From IMG/VR virus record IMGVR_UViG_3300031862_000026, positions 1 through 31,047 of that record: a stretch of DNA of 31,047 bases; one strand, given 5' to 3'. Below are positions 5,261 to 12,779 of this stretch, one piece after another. Below the pieces are notes generated by a model, which saw only the letters and a list, made by a program, of their open reading frames with translations, had not been told where the DNA came from and did not search any database. The DNA is from a virus. Within the stretch, counting starts at the first letter, position 1. Each line of letters begins with the position of its first letter. Position numbers and translations under genes: made by a program.

Positions 5261-7278
5261 TGGCTGAGAAATTCAAGCCCATCCCGCGCAAGGACTTCGA
5301 CTCCGAGATAAAGGAAGTTTACGAGCAAGCCGAGCATAACTGGGTTAAGAACCCCGTCATCGAGAACTATCACGGCAGTTGGCGAGAGGACATCAGGTGG
5401 TTCGAGGGCGATCAGTATGTTTTTTGGAATGAAGTTGCCGAAGACCTTCAAGACGTTACGCCGATTCTCAAGCTTGAGGGCCGGGACATTTTCGTTGTCA
5501 TGAACCGTATCCTTCCCATGATCCGCCAGATGTGGGGCGAAATGCGGTACGACCACAAATTTTACGGCGAGGCGGGGACGAGCGAGGCCGAGGACGTCAA
5601 GGCCGCTCACCTTGCGAGCATTCTTATCGAATCCGTCCATGATAGGCGCAAATTTAACTACAAGATCAGCCGGGCCAAGCTTTGGGCTCTGATCGTCGGA
5701 CAATGCTACTGGAAGATATGGTGGAACAAAGAGCTTTCGGGAATCGTCCGGTCCGAGAAAGGGACGACGGCTGAGGAGAAGGGCGACATCGACATGGATT
5801 TAGTCATCCCGTTCAACGTCCGCCCGGATCCGGAGGCCAGCGATCGCTCCGGTTGGCGGTATTTTAGCGAGGGCAAGAGCGTTGCCAAGGAACTTGTCGA
5901 AGACGAGTTTGATCTTCCGCGGGGGACGCTTGACGAAGAATCCAAGGAGAAGGCCAACGGGATTTTTGACCGATGGGATTTAAAAAAGTCCGACGAGAAA
6001 ACCGTAATCCGCCAGGAATATTATGAGGGCAAAAGTAAGAAATATCCGGAGGGGCGGTTCTTTGTCTGCGCCTCGAACTATGCGCTTTGGTACGGCCCGA
6101 ATCCGATGCCGGACAGGGAGATCCCCTACTTCATCGTTCCTGGATCCATCCCGATTTTAGGCGACCAGTATTACCGGTCGATGGTTTCAGTAGGCAAGCC
6201 CGGCCAGCAACGGCTAAACCGGATCGCCTCGAAGATAGACGAGTTTTGGGAAAATCTTCGGCTCAAGGCGATGATCCCCCAAGGCTCGATGTTCCCGGAA
6301 GAACTCAAGATGTACACGCGGGCGGGCGTTGATTTTGTTTTTTATAACGCCCTGAGCGGCGGGACTCCTTTTTGGCAGAAGCCCCCCGACCCTCCGCCGA
6401 TCTTGAATGATAGGTTCGTTCAGGCCGAGAGGGAAATTGAAACCGAAATGTCGCTCCGCGAGGTCACAATGGGCCGGCTTCCCAAATACAGCAGCCGGGC
6501 TTCGGGTATTCTTTGGAAGGGCCTTAAAGGCCAGGATGAGAAAGTCATGCTCCCGGCCGTCGAGGACCTGGACGTCAATCTTCAAGAAGGCGCGAAATTC
6601 CTATTGAAGTTGGCGAAGATGCACTACTCGCAGCCCCGGCTTCTCAAGATAACCGGGAAGGATAAGCGCCGCTACATTGTCGCCATCAAGGGGGCGGACC
6701 TGAGAGACAATACGGACATCAAGGTTCGCTCCGGAATCGACATCTTCACCAACCGCGAATTTCGCCAGGACATCGTTATGTCATTCGTTGACAAAGGCGC
6801 GATCACCGATCCGAAGCAAGCGTTTGAGCTGATGGAGGGAAAGGGGGTCGAGGAATATCTGGAAGAGGAATTTATCGACCAGCGCCAAGCGCAGCGAGAG
6901 AACGACATGATTAGAGAGGGCCGAGTCAAGCCCGTTGCCCATCAGGATGACAACCATCAAGTGCATTTCAAGATCCACGACGAACCGCGAAAGTCCGAGG
7001 AGTATGCATCCTGGCCGGATGAATCGAAACGATGGCTTGAGCAGATGAAGGCGGCGCACAAGGGGTATATGGCAAAGGCGGAGCAGAAGCCGAAGGGACC
7101 GGCAGTACGGCCGGGGGCCGGAGCGGAAGCCGCGCTTGGCGGTGCTCCGGGCGGACCGGCCGCGCCGACAACCATGCCCGAGGAGCCGGCGCCTTTCGAT
7201 ACGCTCCCGCCCGAAATTCTAAACTCGCCCGAGGGTAAGGCCCTCATGGAAGCCCTGGCGAATCAAGGAGCGCGGTAA
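5260..7278 (+). CDS. Portal protein, P22-like podovirus type
   Basis: A 672-residue protein close to the roughly 700 residues of P22-family portals. The N-terminal pattern is typical of that group: residues about 35-60 (ENYHGSWREDIRWFEGDQY), then NRILPMIRQMWGEMRYD, then a basic and aromatic region (GQCYWKIWWNKE). It forms the dodecameric ring at one capsid vertex, docks the terminase, and holds the tail adaptor. The last 70 residues, with a Gly/Ala/Pro-rich segment near 605-645 (GPAVRPGAGAEAALGGAPGG), look disordered. The start overlaps the preceding stop by one base, and the stop overlaps the next start in the same way (TAATG). It belongs with large terminase before it and scaffold plus capsid after it. 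Confidence 0.88.
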   Translation: MAEKFKPIPRKDFDSEIKEVYEQAEHNWVKNPVIENYHGSWREDIRWFEGDQYVFWNEVAEDLQDVTPILKLEGRDIFVVMNRILPMIRQMWGEMRYDHKFYGEAGTSEAEDVKAAHLASILIESVHDRRKFNYKISRAKLWALIVGQCYWKIWWNKELSGIVRSEKGTTAEEKGDIDMDLVIPFNVRPDPEASDRSGWRYFSEGKSVAKELVEDEFDLPRGTLDEESKEKANGIFDRWDLKKSDEKTVIRQEYYEGKSKKYPEGRFFVCASNYALWYGPNPMPDREIPYFIVPGSIPILGDQYYRSMVSVGKPGQQRLNRIASKIDEFWENLRLKAMIPQGSMFPEELKMYTRAGVDFVFYNALSGGTPFWQKPPDPPPILNDRFVQAEREIETEMSLREVTMGRLPKYSSRASGILWKGLKGQDEKVMLPAVEDLDVNLQEGAKFLLKLAKMHYSQPRLLKITGKDKRRYIVAIKGADLRDNTDIKVRSGIDIFTNREFRQDIVMSFVDKGAITDPKQAFELMEGKGVEEYLEEEFIDQRQAQRENDMIREGRVKPVAHQDDNHQVHFKIHDEPRKSEEYASWPDESKRWLEQMKAAHKGYMAKAEQKPKGPAVRPGAGAEAALGGAPGGPAAPTTMPEEPAPFDTLPPEILNSPEGKALMEALANQGAR

Positions 7279-7553
7279 TGCCGAAGTTTTTATCGGTCAA
7301 AGAAATCGCCGCAGTCCTGAACGAATCCCCCGAGATCATCGTTAAGGAGTGCGAGATGAGGACGATCCCCTACAATAAAACACCCGAGGGGGTCTATATG
7401 TTCACGCTCGAAGATGTGCTCGCTGTGAGGCAGCCCGGGCCGGTTTCCGCAAAGAAGGAAGAGCCGAAGGCCAAGGTTGCCGAGCAACAGGACGAGAAGC
7501 CGCATCCCACGAAGCGCGAAGGGAAGCCGAAGGCTTCAAAGAAAGCGAGGTAA
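7278..7553 (+). CDS. Small excisionase-like helix-turn-helix protein with charged tail
   Basis: Ninety-one residues. Residues 4-50 (FLSVKEIAAVLNESPEIIVK, then RTIPYNKTPEGVYMFTLEDV) match the winged helix pattern of the excisionase/MerR-like HTH family. The remaining 40 residues are a Lys/Glu/Pro-rich disordered tail. The ATG overlaps the portal stop. An excisionase-type fold between portal and scaffold is odd, because these genes are usually structural. It may bind DNA during packaging, regulate late genes, or be a small portal or scaffold partner that keeps only the fold. No integrase is present in the window to pair with it. I favour a DNA-binding role but cannot choose. Confidence 0.6.
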   Translation: MPKFLSVKEIAAVLNESPEIIVKECEMRTIPYNKTPEGVYMFTLEDVLAVRQPGPVSAKKEEPKAKVAEQQDEKPHPTKREGKPKASKKAR

Positions 7554-7555
7554 TT

Positions 7556-8626
7556 ATGCCCGAGCAAGCGGTTGAAACAGAAAAGGCGAAAGCGCCCTCC
7601 GAGTTCATACCGAAAAGTCTGCACGAAGGGCTTGATCGGTTCGCCAAAGATCAAGCTGCAAAGCCGTCCGAGGAAGCCGTCAAAGCCCAACCGGAAGGAA
7701 AACCGGGGGAAACCCAAGTGAACGAAGAAGAATGTCCGGAGTGCGAAAAAGAGAAACGCGCAAAGGCAGCAGAGGCGGAGAAGGCGGCGGCAGCCGCGAA
7801 GCCTTCTTGGTTCCTAACGGACGAAAAGGGGGAAAAGAAAATCCCCTTCGGTCCGATCAAGGCAGACGGGAAGGAGTATGACTGGGAAACTCCCGAAAAG
7901 CTCATGAACTGGGCTTCACTCGGGATCCACTCCAACACGCGCCTGGAGGAAATCAAGAAGGCCGAGGGTATGCTTCAGCAGATCATGGATGCCATTCAGC
8001 AAGGCCGGGTCGAGATCAAGGACGGTAAGCTCATAGCGACTCCCCCGAGTAAGGCGAAGGCTTCTGAGGCGAAAGCCGAGGAAGAGTCGGAGGCCGAGGC
8101 GGGGAATGAGGACTACCTGTCGCCCGAGGTTCGGGAAGCGAACAAAAGGATCAAGGCGCTGGAAACCGATCTTGCGACCCTCAAGAAAAACAACGAGGCT
8201 TTAGCCATGATGGCTGCCGACGATTTTTTCAAGAAGGAAAAGGCGAAGCTTGACGACGAGATCTCGAAGTTTAGGCCTAAATATCCGCTTGCGAGAGAGA
8301 AAGACATTTGGAATCTTCTCAAATTGACGGAGAACGACCAGCCGAAATACTCGGTTGAAGACGCTTTGCGAATAGCGCACGAAGAGGAATATACCCACTT
8401 CAACAAGTTCAAGACTGAGCATCCCGAGTTTGTCGGCAAGGATGAAATCATCGCCAACTATCTCAGGGAGAAGGGCGACAAGGAAAAGGCCCCCGTGGCC
8501 TCTCCGTCCCCCGAATCCGCTCCGTCTCCGAAGGTCGAGAACAGGGTTCCAAAGAATCTCCGCCAAGGACTGGCGTTTTTCATGGAGGACCAGGACAAAG
8601 CACTCCGGGCTAAAACAAAATTTTAG
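7556..8626 (+). CDS. Probable capsid scaffolding protein
   Basis: At 356 residues, this acidic, Lys/Glu/Ala-rich, largely helical and low-complexity protein directly precedes the major capsid gene, the standard place for a scaffold. Coiled-coil potential is strongest around residues 195-225 (SPEVREANKRIKALETDLAT). A CPEC pair lies near residues 59-62. A 16-residue motif occurs at both ends: IPKSLHEGLDRFAKDQ at 18-33 and VPKNLRQGLAFFMEDQ at 331-346, with eight identical positions. Scaffolds guide prohead assembly and are then ejected or cleaved, and their C-terminal helix usually contacts the coat. The duplicated motif could be such a contact. Function is inferred from composition and position. 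Confidence 0.72.
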   Translation: MPEQAVETEKAKAPSEFIPKSLHEGLDRFAKDQAAKPSEEAVKAQPEGKPGETQVNEEECPECEKEKRAKAAEAEKAAAAAKPSWFLTDEKGEKKIPFGPIKADGKEYDWETPEKLMNWASLGIHSNTRLEEIKKAEGMLQQIMDAIQQGRVEIKDGKLIATPPSKAKASEAKAEEESEAEAGNEDYLSPEVREANKRIKALETDLATLKKNNEALAMMAADDFFKKEKAKLDDEISKFRPKYPLAREKDIWNLLKLTENDQPKYSVEDALRIAHEEEYTHFNKFKTEHPEFVGKDEIIANYLREKGDKEKAPVASPSPESAPSPKVENRVPKNLRQGLAFFMEDQDKALRAKTKF

Positions 8627-8638
8627 TACGGAGGAAAT

Positions 8639-9880
8639 ATGTTTGACATCGTAACGGAAGCTAAGCTCTTCCGCGAGTACATTCAGCCCGGTGTCGATAA
8701 CCAGATAATCGCCTCCTCGAAGCTTTGGGACCGTTTCCAGAAATCGGATAAGCTCCAGCTCGGCGGAAAACTAGCCAAGCAGACTGTCCGGGTCGGAAAC
8801 TCCCAGGCTGCAAGGGCCTCCAATAGCTCCATCTACCCGGTCGCGCAAGAATCCACACCCGCCCAAACGCTCGTCTATCTGAAAAGGGCGATGATGTTCA
8901 CCATGAAATTCGACGGGTTCGCCCTGGAAACCGCGCAGAACGCCGGGACCGCTATGGACCCTGAAAAATTTGAGGAAGAGGGAATCCTGGAAACCGTCAT
9001 CGACAAGATGAGCCGGCAGGTGATCGGAGACGGCTCCGGAATCATCTGCCAAGCCAAGGGAGCGGGGTCCGGAGCCACGGCCCTGATCGTTGACAGCCCC
9101 TACTACGCAGACCTCACGAGGTTCTTGAAGAAGGGGCAGGTGATCGACTCTTACTTGGCGGCAAGCCAAGAGATCGACTCGAAGGCGATCAGCGACTTTG
9201 ACACGGCAACGCAGACCGCTACCATCCCCTCCTCAACCTGGACGGACAATTCCAATATCCGAGACGAGGACACCTACGGCGGAGTAGCCGAGGCCGCGGG
9301 TACCGGCGAAATGATGGGGTTGCTGGGAATCGTATCCAACGCAGATCCCCCGGAGCCCAATGCGACTCTCGGACTCCAGGGGTTGCTCGTGGCGAGCTAT
9401 CCGAGCTGGAAGGCCGTCGTCAAGTCCAACGGCGGGGTGAAGCGGGCCCTTACCGAAGACCTGATCTTGTCTGCTTTCGACGACATCGAAATGGGCAACA
9501 TCACGGTCATGCTCTACACGGCGAAACTTCGCCGGGTTTGGGCCTCGATTCTCCGGGAATACAAGATCACCGACGCCAAGGAAATGTGGGGCGGCTGGGT
9601 CGGGCTTCCCTTCTATTATGACGGGAAGAATATCCCGATGGTCGTGGACCGGTTCATGCCGGACGGGACGATCCTGGGCCTGGACGAAAGCCAGTTCACT
9701 CTTTACCTCACCAATAAGGGCAAGATTGTCACTTGGGAAGAGGGGAGGGCGGGCGGTTATCTCCAGAAAGTCGCCGGAGCCAACCAGTACCAAGCAGAAG
9801 CGCACATCTTCGCCAACCTGGGCGTGAGGACCAGAAGGGCCAACTTCAAGATTTCGGATCTTGACGAGCCGACAGCCTGA
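8639..9880 (+). CDS. Major capsid protein
   Basis: A 413-residue protein placed right after the scaffold, with a strong ribosome binding site (GGAGGAA, 3-5 bases before the ATG). The N-terminus (FREYIQPGVDNQIIASSKLW) and middle (MFTMKFDGFALETAQNAG, then IDKMSRQVIGDGSG) resemble phage coat proteins of the HK97 fold used in podovirus-like phages. The C-terminal half alternates beta strands and Gly turns (WGGWVGLPFYYDGKNIPMV) as expected for the A domain. It forms the icosahedral head shell. It is probably the most highly expressed gene, in line with the hairpin immediately after it. No cleaved delta domain is apparent, and the separate scaffold fits that. Confidence 0.88.
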   Translation: MFDIVTEAKLFREYIQPGVDNQIIASSKLWDRFQKSDKLQLGGKLAKQTVRVGNSQAARASNSSIYPVAQESTPAQTLVYLKRAMMFTMKFDGFALETAQNAGTAMDPEKFEEEGILETVIDKMSRQVIGDGSGIICQAKGAGSGATALIVDSPYYADLTRFLKKGQVIDSYLAASQEIDSKAISDFDTATQTATIPSSTWTDNSNIRDEDTYGGVAEAAGTGEMMGLLGIVSNADPPEPNATLGLQGLLVASYPSWKAVVKSNGGVKRALTEDLILSAFDDIEMGNITVMLYTAKLRRVWASILREYKITDAKEMWGGWVGLPFYYDGKNIPMVVDRFMPDGTILGLDESQFTLYLTNKGKIVTWEEGRAGGYLQKVAGANQYQAEAHIFANLGVRTRRANFKISDLDEPTA

Positions 9881-9889
9881 TGATTTTTA

Positions 9890-9920
9890 AGCGGGGAGAT
9901 CCTTCCGGGTCTCCCCTGCT
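9890..9920 (+). terminator. Strong hairpin after the major capsid gene
   Basis: AGC-GGGGAGATCC (9890-9902) pairs with GGGTCTCCCC-t-GCT (9907-9920), giving about 13 pairs with one bulged T and one G-T wobble around a 4-base loop. It starts 10 bases after the capsid stop. Only two T residues follow, so it may be a partial terminator that lowers downstream expression, or a 3' end stabilising the capsid message. The next gene starts 17 bases later. Confidence 0.6.
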
Positions 9921-9936
9921 TTGAAAAGGAGACGCC

Positions 9937-10353
9937 GTGAGGAATCCCGAAAGATGGTTCACGGAGGAATTGAAAACATTCCTTCCCCATTGTTATCCCT
10001 GGTTTAGCGACCGATATAAAAAGTGGATGATCGTCAGAGACCATCCCGGCTTTAAGGTCGTACCCGGGATCATGGAATACGATCCCATCCGAGGGAAAAT
10101 CATGGTCGTTGAAATGGTTCTTGAATTCGAGAATCATCCCGTTCCCTTGTCCGGAAGGACTCTCCGGGCCGTCCGAATTGCCGCTCAGGACAGAGGCCGG
10201 AAGCTCGATGACTGTTTCAGGGAAGTCGATGAAGAAGAGCAGCGGAGATTAAGGGCGGCCGGGAAGGATTATCTTCTCCGGAAGAGGGATATGGGTAGGA
10301 AAATCTACGGGCTGGACACAAAGAAAACTTTTGTATTTGGAGGAACATCATGA
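9937..10353 (+). CDS. Hypothetical head-region protein
   Basis: A 138-residue protein starting at GTG. GGAG lies 7 bases upstream and no suitable ATG offers a better site. The N-terminal 60 residues are rich in aromatic residues (FTEELKTFLPHCYPWFSDRY). The C-terminal half is helical and basic (RLRAAGKDYLLRKRDMGRKI). No signal peptide or membrane segment is seen, and no family is recognised. It lies between the capsid gene and a probable beta-sandwich protein, and its stop overlaps that gene in ATGA. A head completion, decoration or connector role is possible from position alone. Confidence 0.7.
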   Translation: MRNPERWFTEELKTFLPHCYPWFSDRYKKWMIVRDHPGFKVVPGIMEYDPIRGKIMVVEMVLEFENHPVPLSGRTLRAVRIAAQDRGRKLDDCFREVDEEEQRRLRAAGKDYLLRKRDMGRKIYGLDTKKTFVFGGTS

Positions 10354-10727
10354 ATGAGCAGATAAAAGCTCTAACTATGCGCGAGCTCGAAAAGCTCGGC
10401 GCAGTAGAGGTCGTTTTTCACGCGCTGGGGGCGGAGACGGTGGACGGCGACACTTCCTTAACTCCTTTTGATGTCAGTCGGTTCAAGGAAGGGAGCTTCT
10501 TCCTTGCCGTGACGGCCTTGACCGGGACGAACATCATCGTCACCATCAAAACCAAGGATCCCGGAAGCGCCAACTGGTCCACCATCACCACGTTCACAAC
10601 CGCGACGGGGGCGACCGCAGAGGCGAAGCACGTTGCCGCCAACCTGGGAAGCAAGATCGCCGCCTTTTGGGACATGACCGCTACCACGGTGACGTTCTCT
10701 ATTTACGCCGTCCTCAAGACGAAATAG
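10350..10727 (+). CDS. Probable beta-sandwich head or decoration protein
   Basis: A 125-residue protein whose ATG overlaps the previous stop (ATGA) and has AGGAAC just upstream. After a short helix (residues 1-20) it is rich in Thr, Val and Ala, with alternating strands such as NIIVTIKTKDPGSANWST and TVTFSIYAVL. Such a pattern is typical of small beta-sandwich phage virion proteins. No signal peptide is present, unlike the similarly strand-rich secreted protein encoded next. A capsid decoration role is suggested by its place after the capsid gene but is not shown. The hairpin at 10752-10771 follows. Confidence 0.68.
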   Translation: MNEQIKALTMRELEKLGAVEVVFHALGAETVDGDTSLTPFDVSRFKEGSFFLAVTALTGTNIIVTIKTKDPGSANWSTITTFTTATGATAEAKHVAANLGSKIAAFWDMTATTVTFSIYAVLKTK

Positions 10728-10751
10728 GGATTCTTTCCGTGAGGAAAAAAT

Positions 10752-10771
10752 GGGGCGGCCCGAGCCGCCCC
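10752..10771 (+). terminator. Perfect GC hairpin between head and secreted-protein genes
   Basis: GGGGCGGC (10752-10759) pairs perfectly with GCCGCCCC (10764-10771) across a CCGA loop, followed by TTAATCCCTTT. It sits in the 67-base space between a stop (10727) and the next start (10795). The T tract is interrupted, so termination may be partial. With the hairpin at 9890 it brackets two head genes. Confidence 0.6.
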
Positions 10772-10794
10772 TTAATCCCTTTATGGAGGGAGAC

Positions 10795-11244
10795 ATGAAG
10801 AAATATTTTATCGGACTGATGGTTTTCGTCCTCTTGATCTCCGTGGCCTCCGGGGCCTGGAGAGACAAGAAAGTTTTCCTGGCAACAGCCGTGGACTGCG
10901 GGGCGGGCGTTACGCTCGTCGATGAGACGGGCTTTACTTCGGCAAAGATTTCTATTCCGTGGAACATTCAGGTTGCTCTCGTGACCGTGACTTTTACGAG
11001 GGCGGCGGGTTCAACGCCCACGGTTGATTTCTACTTCCGGGTCAGCTACGACAACGGGACGACTTGGGCGAATTACCGCTCGACGATCTCCATCCCCACG
11101 AATGAACCGATTATAAGCGGAACGACTTGCCGTGTTTCTCAGCCTGTTTATTTTTACGGGGTGAGCCATATCCGGCTTTGGAAAATCGTTAATACTGATG
11201 CCGCAAACGCTCTAACCGCCGTAAACGCGACGCTCAGCTATTGA
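10795..11244 (+). CDS. Secreted beta-rich protein with signal peptide
   Basis: A 149-residue protein starting MKKYFIGLMVFVLLISVASG, a textbook Sec signal peptide with likely cleavage near ASG-A at 20-21. GGAGGGAGAC precedes the ATG at 10795. A start further upstream would begin inside the hairpin and is rejected. The mature part is strand-rich (VALVTVTFTRAAG, VDFYFRVSYDNGTTWANY) and carries two cysteines. A signal peptide is unusual for a gene in the head region. The product may be displayed on or exported from the infected cell, or the leader may be a membrane anchor. No family is recognised. Confidence 0.75.
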   Translation: MKKYFIGLMVFVLLISVASGAWRDKKVFLATAVDCGAGVTLVDETGFTSAKISIPWNIQVALVTVTFTRAAGSTPTVDFYFRVSYDNGTTWANYRSTISIPTNEPIISGTTCRVSQPVYFYGVSHIRLWKIVNTDAANALTAVNATLSY

Positions 11245-11252
11245 GGTACACC

Positions 11253-12086
11253 ATGAAAACAAAAAATATTCTTCTCATTCTCGGAATCTTGCTGGCCGCC
11301 TGGATCGGGATAGGCTCGCAGATCCCGACGATCCTGCCGGTCTCGCCGGTCACGGAATTCGTGGACTTCCTGAAAGGCATGAGGGCCACGGGGCCGTTTG
11401 AGGTCGGGCCGGTAGGGCGCAACCTTAAGACGTGGTGGCATTTTGATGATTTTATTCTTGGAAATGTTACGAATACGGGGACAGGACTTTGGATCGGCTA
11501 TTACAGTGGAACCGGCGCGATTGTGTCGCCCTATCCTTCAACAGCCCTAAGGCCGGGAATACAAAGACTTGATACTGGAACGACCATATCCGGTTATGCC
11601 GTATTGCATCTGAATATTTATTATTATAATTTTTTGTTTGGTGCCGGAGTTTATACTCTCGAAACGGATATTTATATTTCTAATTTATCTACCGTCACAG
11701 AGACCTATACTCTTCGATTTGGATTTGGAGATAATATCTCGGGCGACATGGTAGATGGCGCCTATTTTGAATACACCAACACCGGCTCTACCCCCAACTG
11801 GTACAGGTGTACGGCCTCGAACAGCACAAGAACCAAGACCGATACGGGGGTAGCAGCCGCAGCCGGAACTTGGACACGACTTAAGGTTGTCGTCAATGCC
11901 AATGGAACCTCAGTTGAATTTTTCATAAACGGCGTATCCGTTAACGTCAATACGACCAATATCCCGACCGGAGAAGGGAGGGGAACGGAGGCCATTTTAT
12001 CCGTCATTAAATCCGCTGGAACGACTAGCAGAACCATTGATATTGACTGGGTCTGGATTCATGTCGACCTGGCGACATCGAGGTAG
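11253..12086 (+). CDS. Membrane-anchored or secreted LamG-like jelly-roll protein
   Basis: A 277-residue protein. The ATG at 11253 is chosen because GAGGT lies 5 bases upstream, overlapping the previous stop. An N-terminal hydrophobic segment (MKTKNILLILGILLAAWIGI) acts as a signal or anchor. Residues about 60-277 look like a concanavalin/laminin-G-type beta sandwich: FDDFILGNVTNTGTGLW at the start, TLRFGFGDN in the middle, and WTRLKVVVNANGTSVEFFI with a closing DIDWVWIHVDL strand. Such domains often bind sugars. The stretch 11590-11760 is more AT-rich than its flanks. It is the second of four secreted or membrane proteins in a row. Sugar binding is inferred from fold. Confidence 0.72.
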   Translation: MKTKNILLILGILLAAWIGIGSQIPTILPVSPVTEFVDFLKGMRATGPFEVGPVGRNLKTWWHFDDFILGNVTNTGTGLWIGYYSGTGAIVSPYPSTALRPGIQRLDTGTTISGYAVLHLNIYYYNFLFGAGVYTLETDIYISNLSTVTETYTLRFGFGDNISGDMVDGAYFEYTNTGSTPNWYRCTASNSTRTKTDTGVAAAAGTWTRLKVVVNANGTSVEFFINGVSVNVNTTNIPTGEGRGTEAILSVIKSAGTTSRTIDIDWVWIHVDLATSR

Positions 12087-12088
12087 GA

Positions 12089-12475
12089 ATGAAAAGAAAA
12101 ATTTCGCTCCTACTCGCCGTCCTTTTTTTTCTCATTGCTATCTTTCTGGCCGTTGAAGTATTCGGCGAGGAGACGAAGACGTTCAAGACATCGCTCCAGG
12201 TCTCGTTTTCCGCGATGGATTGGGCGGACCTGACGATGAGTTATATTGCGGTCAAGGGCGGATGGGCGGAGGAACGAAATTTAATCGGCGGCCGTCTCTT
12301 GCCGAGACCGGCGTTGGCCGTGACGGTTTCGGTCTTGAAGCAGGCGGCGTTCTGGATTTTAACCGACGCGGTTTATAATCGGAATAAAACTCTGGCCTGG
12401 ATAATTATAGGTGCAGCAGTAATTTACAAGGGCTATGTTTTAACCCGCAATTTCTCGGTTATCAGAGGAGGCTAG
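12089..12475 (+). CDS. Small multi-pass membrane protein (DUF5658-like)
   Basis: A 128-residue protein with GAGGTAGGA immediately before the ATG. The N-terminal hydrophobic segment (residues 4-24) could be a signal peptide. About two more membrane segments follow (near 73-93 and 100-117). The motif order D-W-A-D-L...G-G-W-A-E-E-R-N-L, then ...R-N-K-T-L-A-W, then ...T-R-N-F resembles small bacterial membrane proteins of the DUF5658 type, of unknown function. It starts 3 bases after the previous gene and ends 2 bases before the next. A holin-like role is possible but unsupported. Confidence 0.6.
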   Translation: MKRKISLLLAVLFFLIAIFLAVEVFGEETKTFKTSLQVSFSAMDWADLTMSYIAVKGGWAEERNLIGGRLLPRPALAVTVSVLKQAAFWILTDAVYNRNKTLAWIIIGAAVIYKGYVLTRNFSVIRGG

Positions 12476-12476
12476 C

Positions 12477-12770
12477 ATGAACAGCGATAAATACAAAGAA
12501 CTTATCAAGGCGATCCAGAAGGCACCCTTGGTCCGGGAAAACGAACATCGGTTTCTTCAGGAAAAATTCTCTTTGCTCTCTCAGATGGTCTTCCTGATGG
12601 CGACAAACGACCTGGAAATGATTGAGAAGCGGCAGGAGAAGTTGGAGGTCAAGTTATCGAAGTACGCAAAGTACGGGGCCATTTTCGGATTCGCTATCCT
12701 CCTGGGCATTCTCTTCCAGAGCCCCGAGACGCTAAAGGGGATCATCGGGATTCTGGCAAAAATCTTTTAA
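12477..12770 (+). CDS. Small protein with C-terminal membrane segment
   Basis: Ninety-seven residues with a GAGGAGG site 6 bases before the ATG. Residues 1-60 are charged and helical with coiled-coil character (EMIEKRQEKLEVKLSKYAK). A hydrophobic C-terminus (AIFGFAILLGILF, then GIIGILAKIF) gives a tail-anchored topology. It comes last in the run of four secreted or membrane proteins and precedes the head-tail adaptor. This shape is seen in some phage lysis and holin-accessory proteins, but the lysin of this phage is 16 kb downstream. The function is therefore unknown. Confidence 0.65.
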   Translation: MNSDKYKELIKAIQKAPLVRENEHRFLQEKFSLLSQMVFLMATNDLEMIEKRQEKLEVKLSKYAKYGAIFGFAILLGILFQSPETLKGIIGILAKIF

Positions 12771-12779
12771 GGAGCAATC

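Noticed and set aside
10750-10794. Earlier ATG for the signal-peptide protein
   Set aside because: It lies at the base of a perfect hairpin without ribosome binding site, and would hide a textbook signal peptide beginning at 10795.
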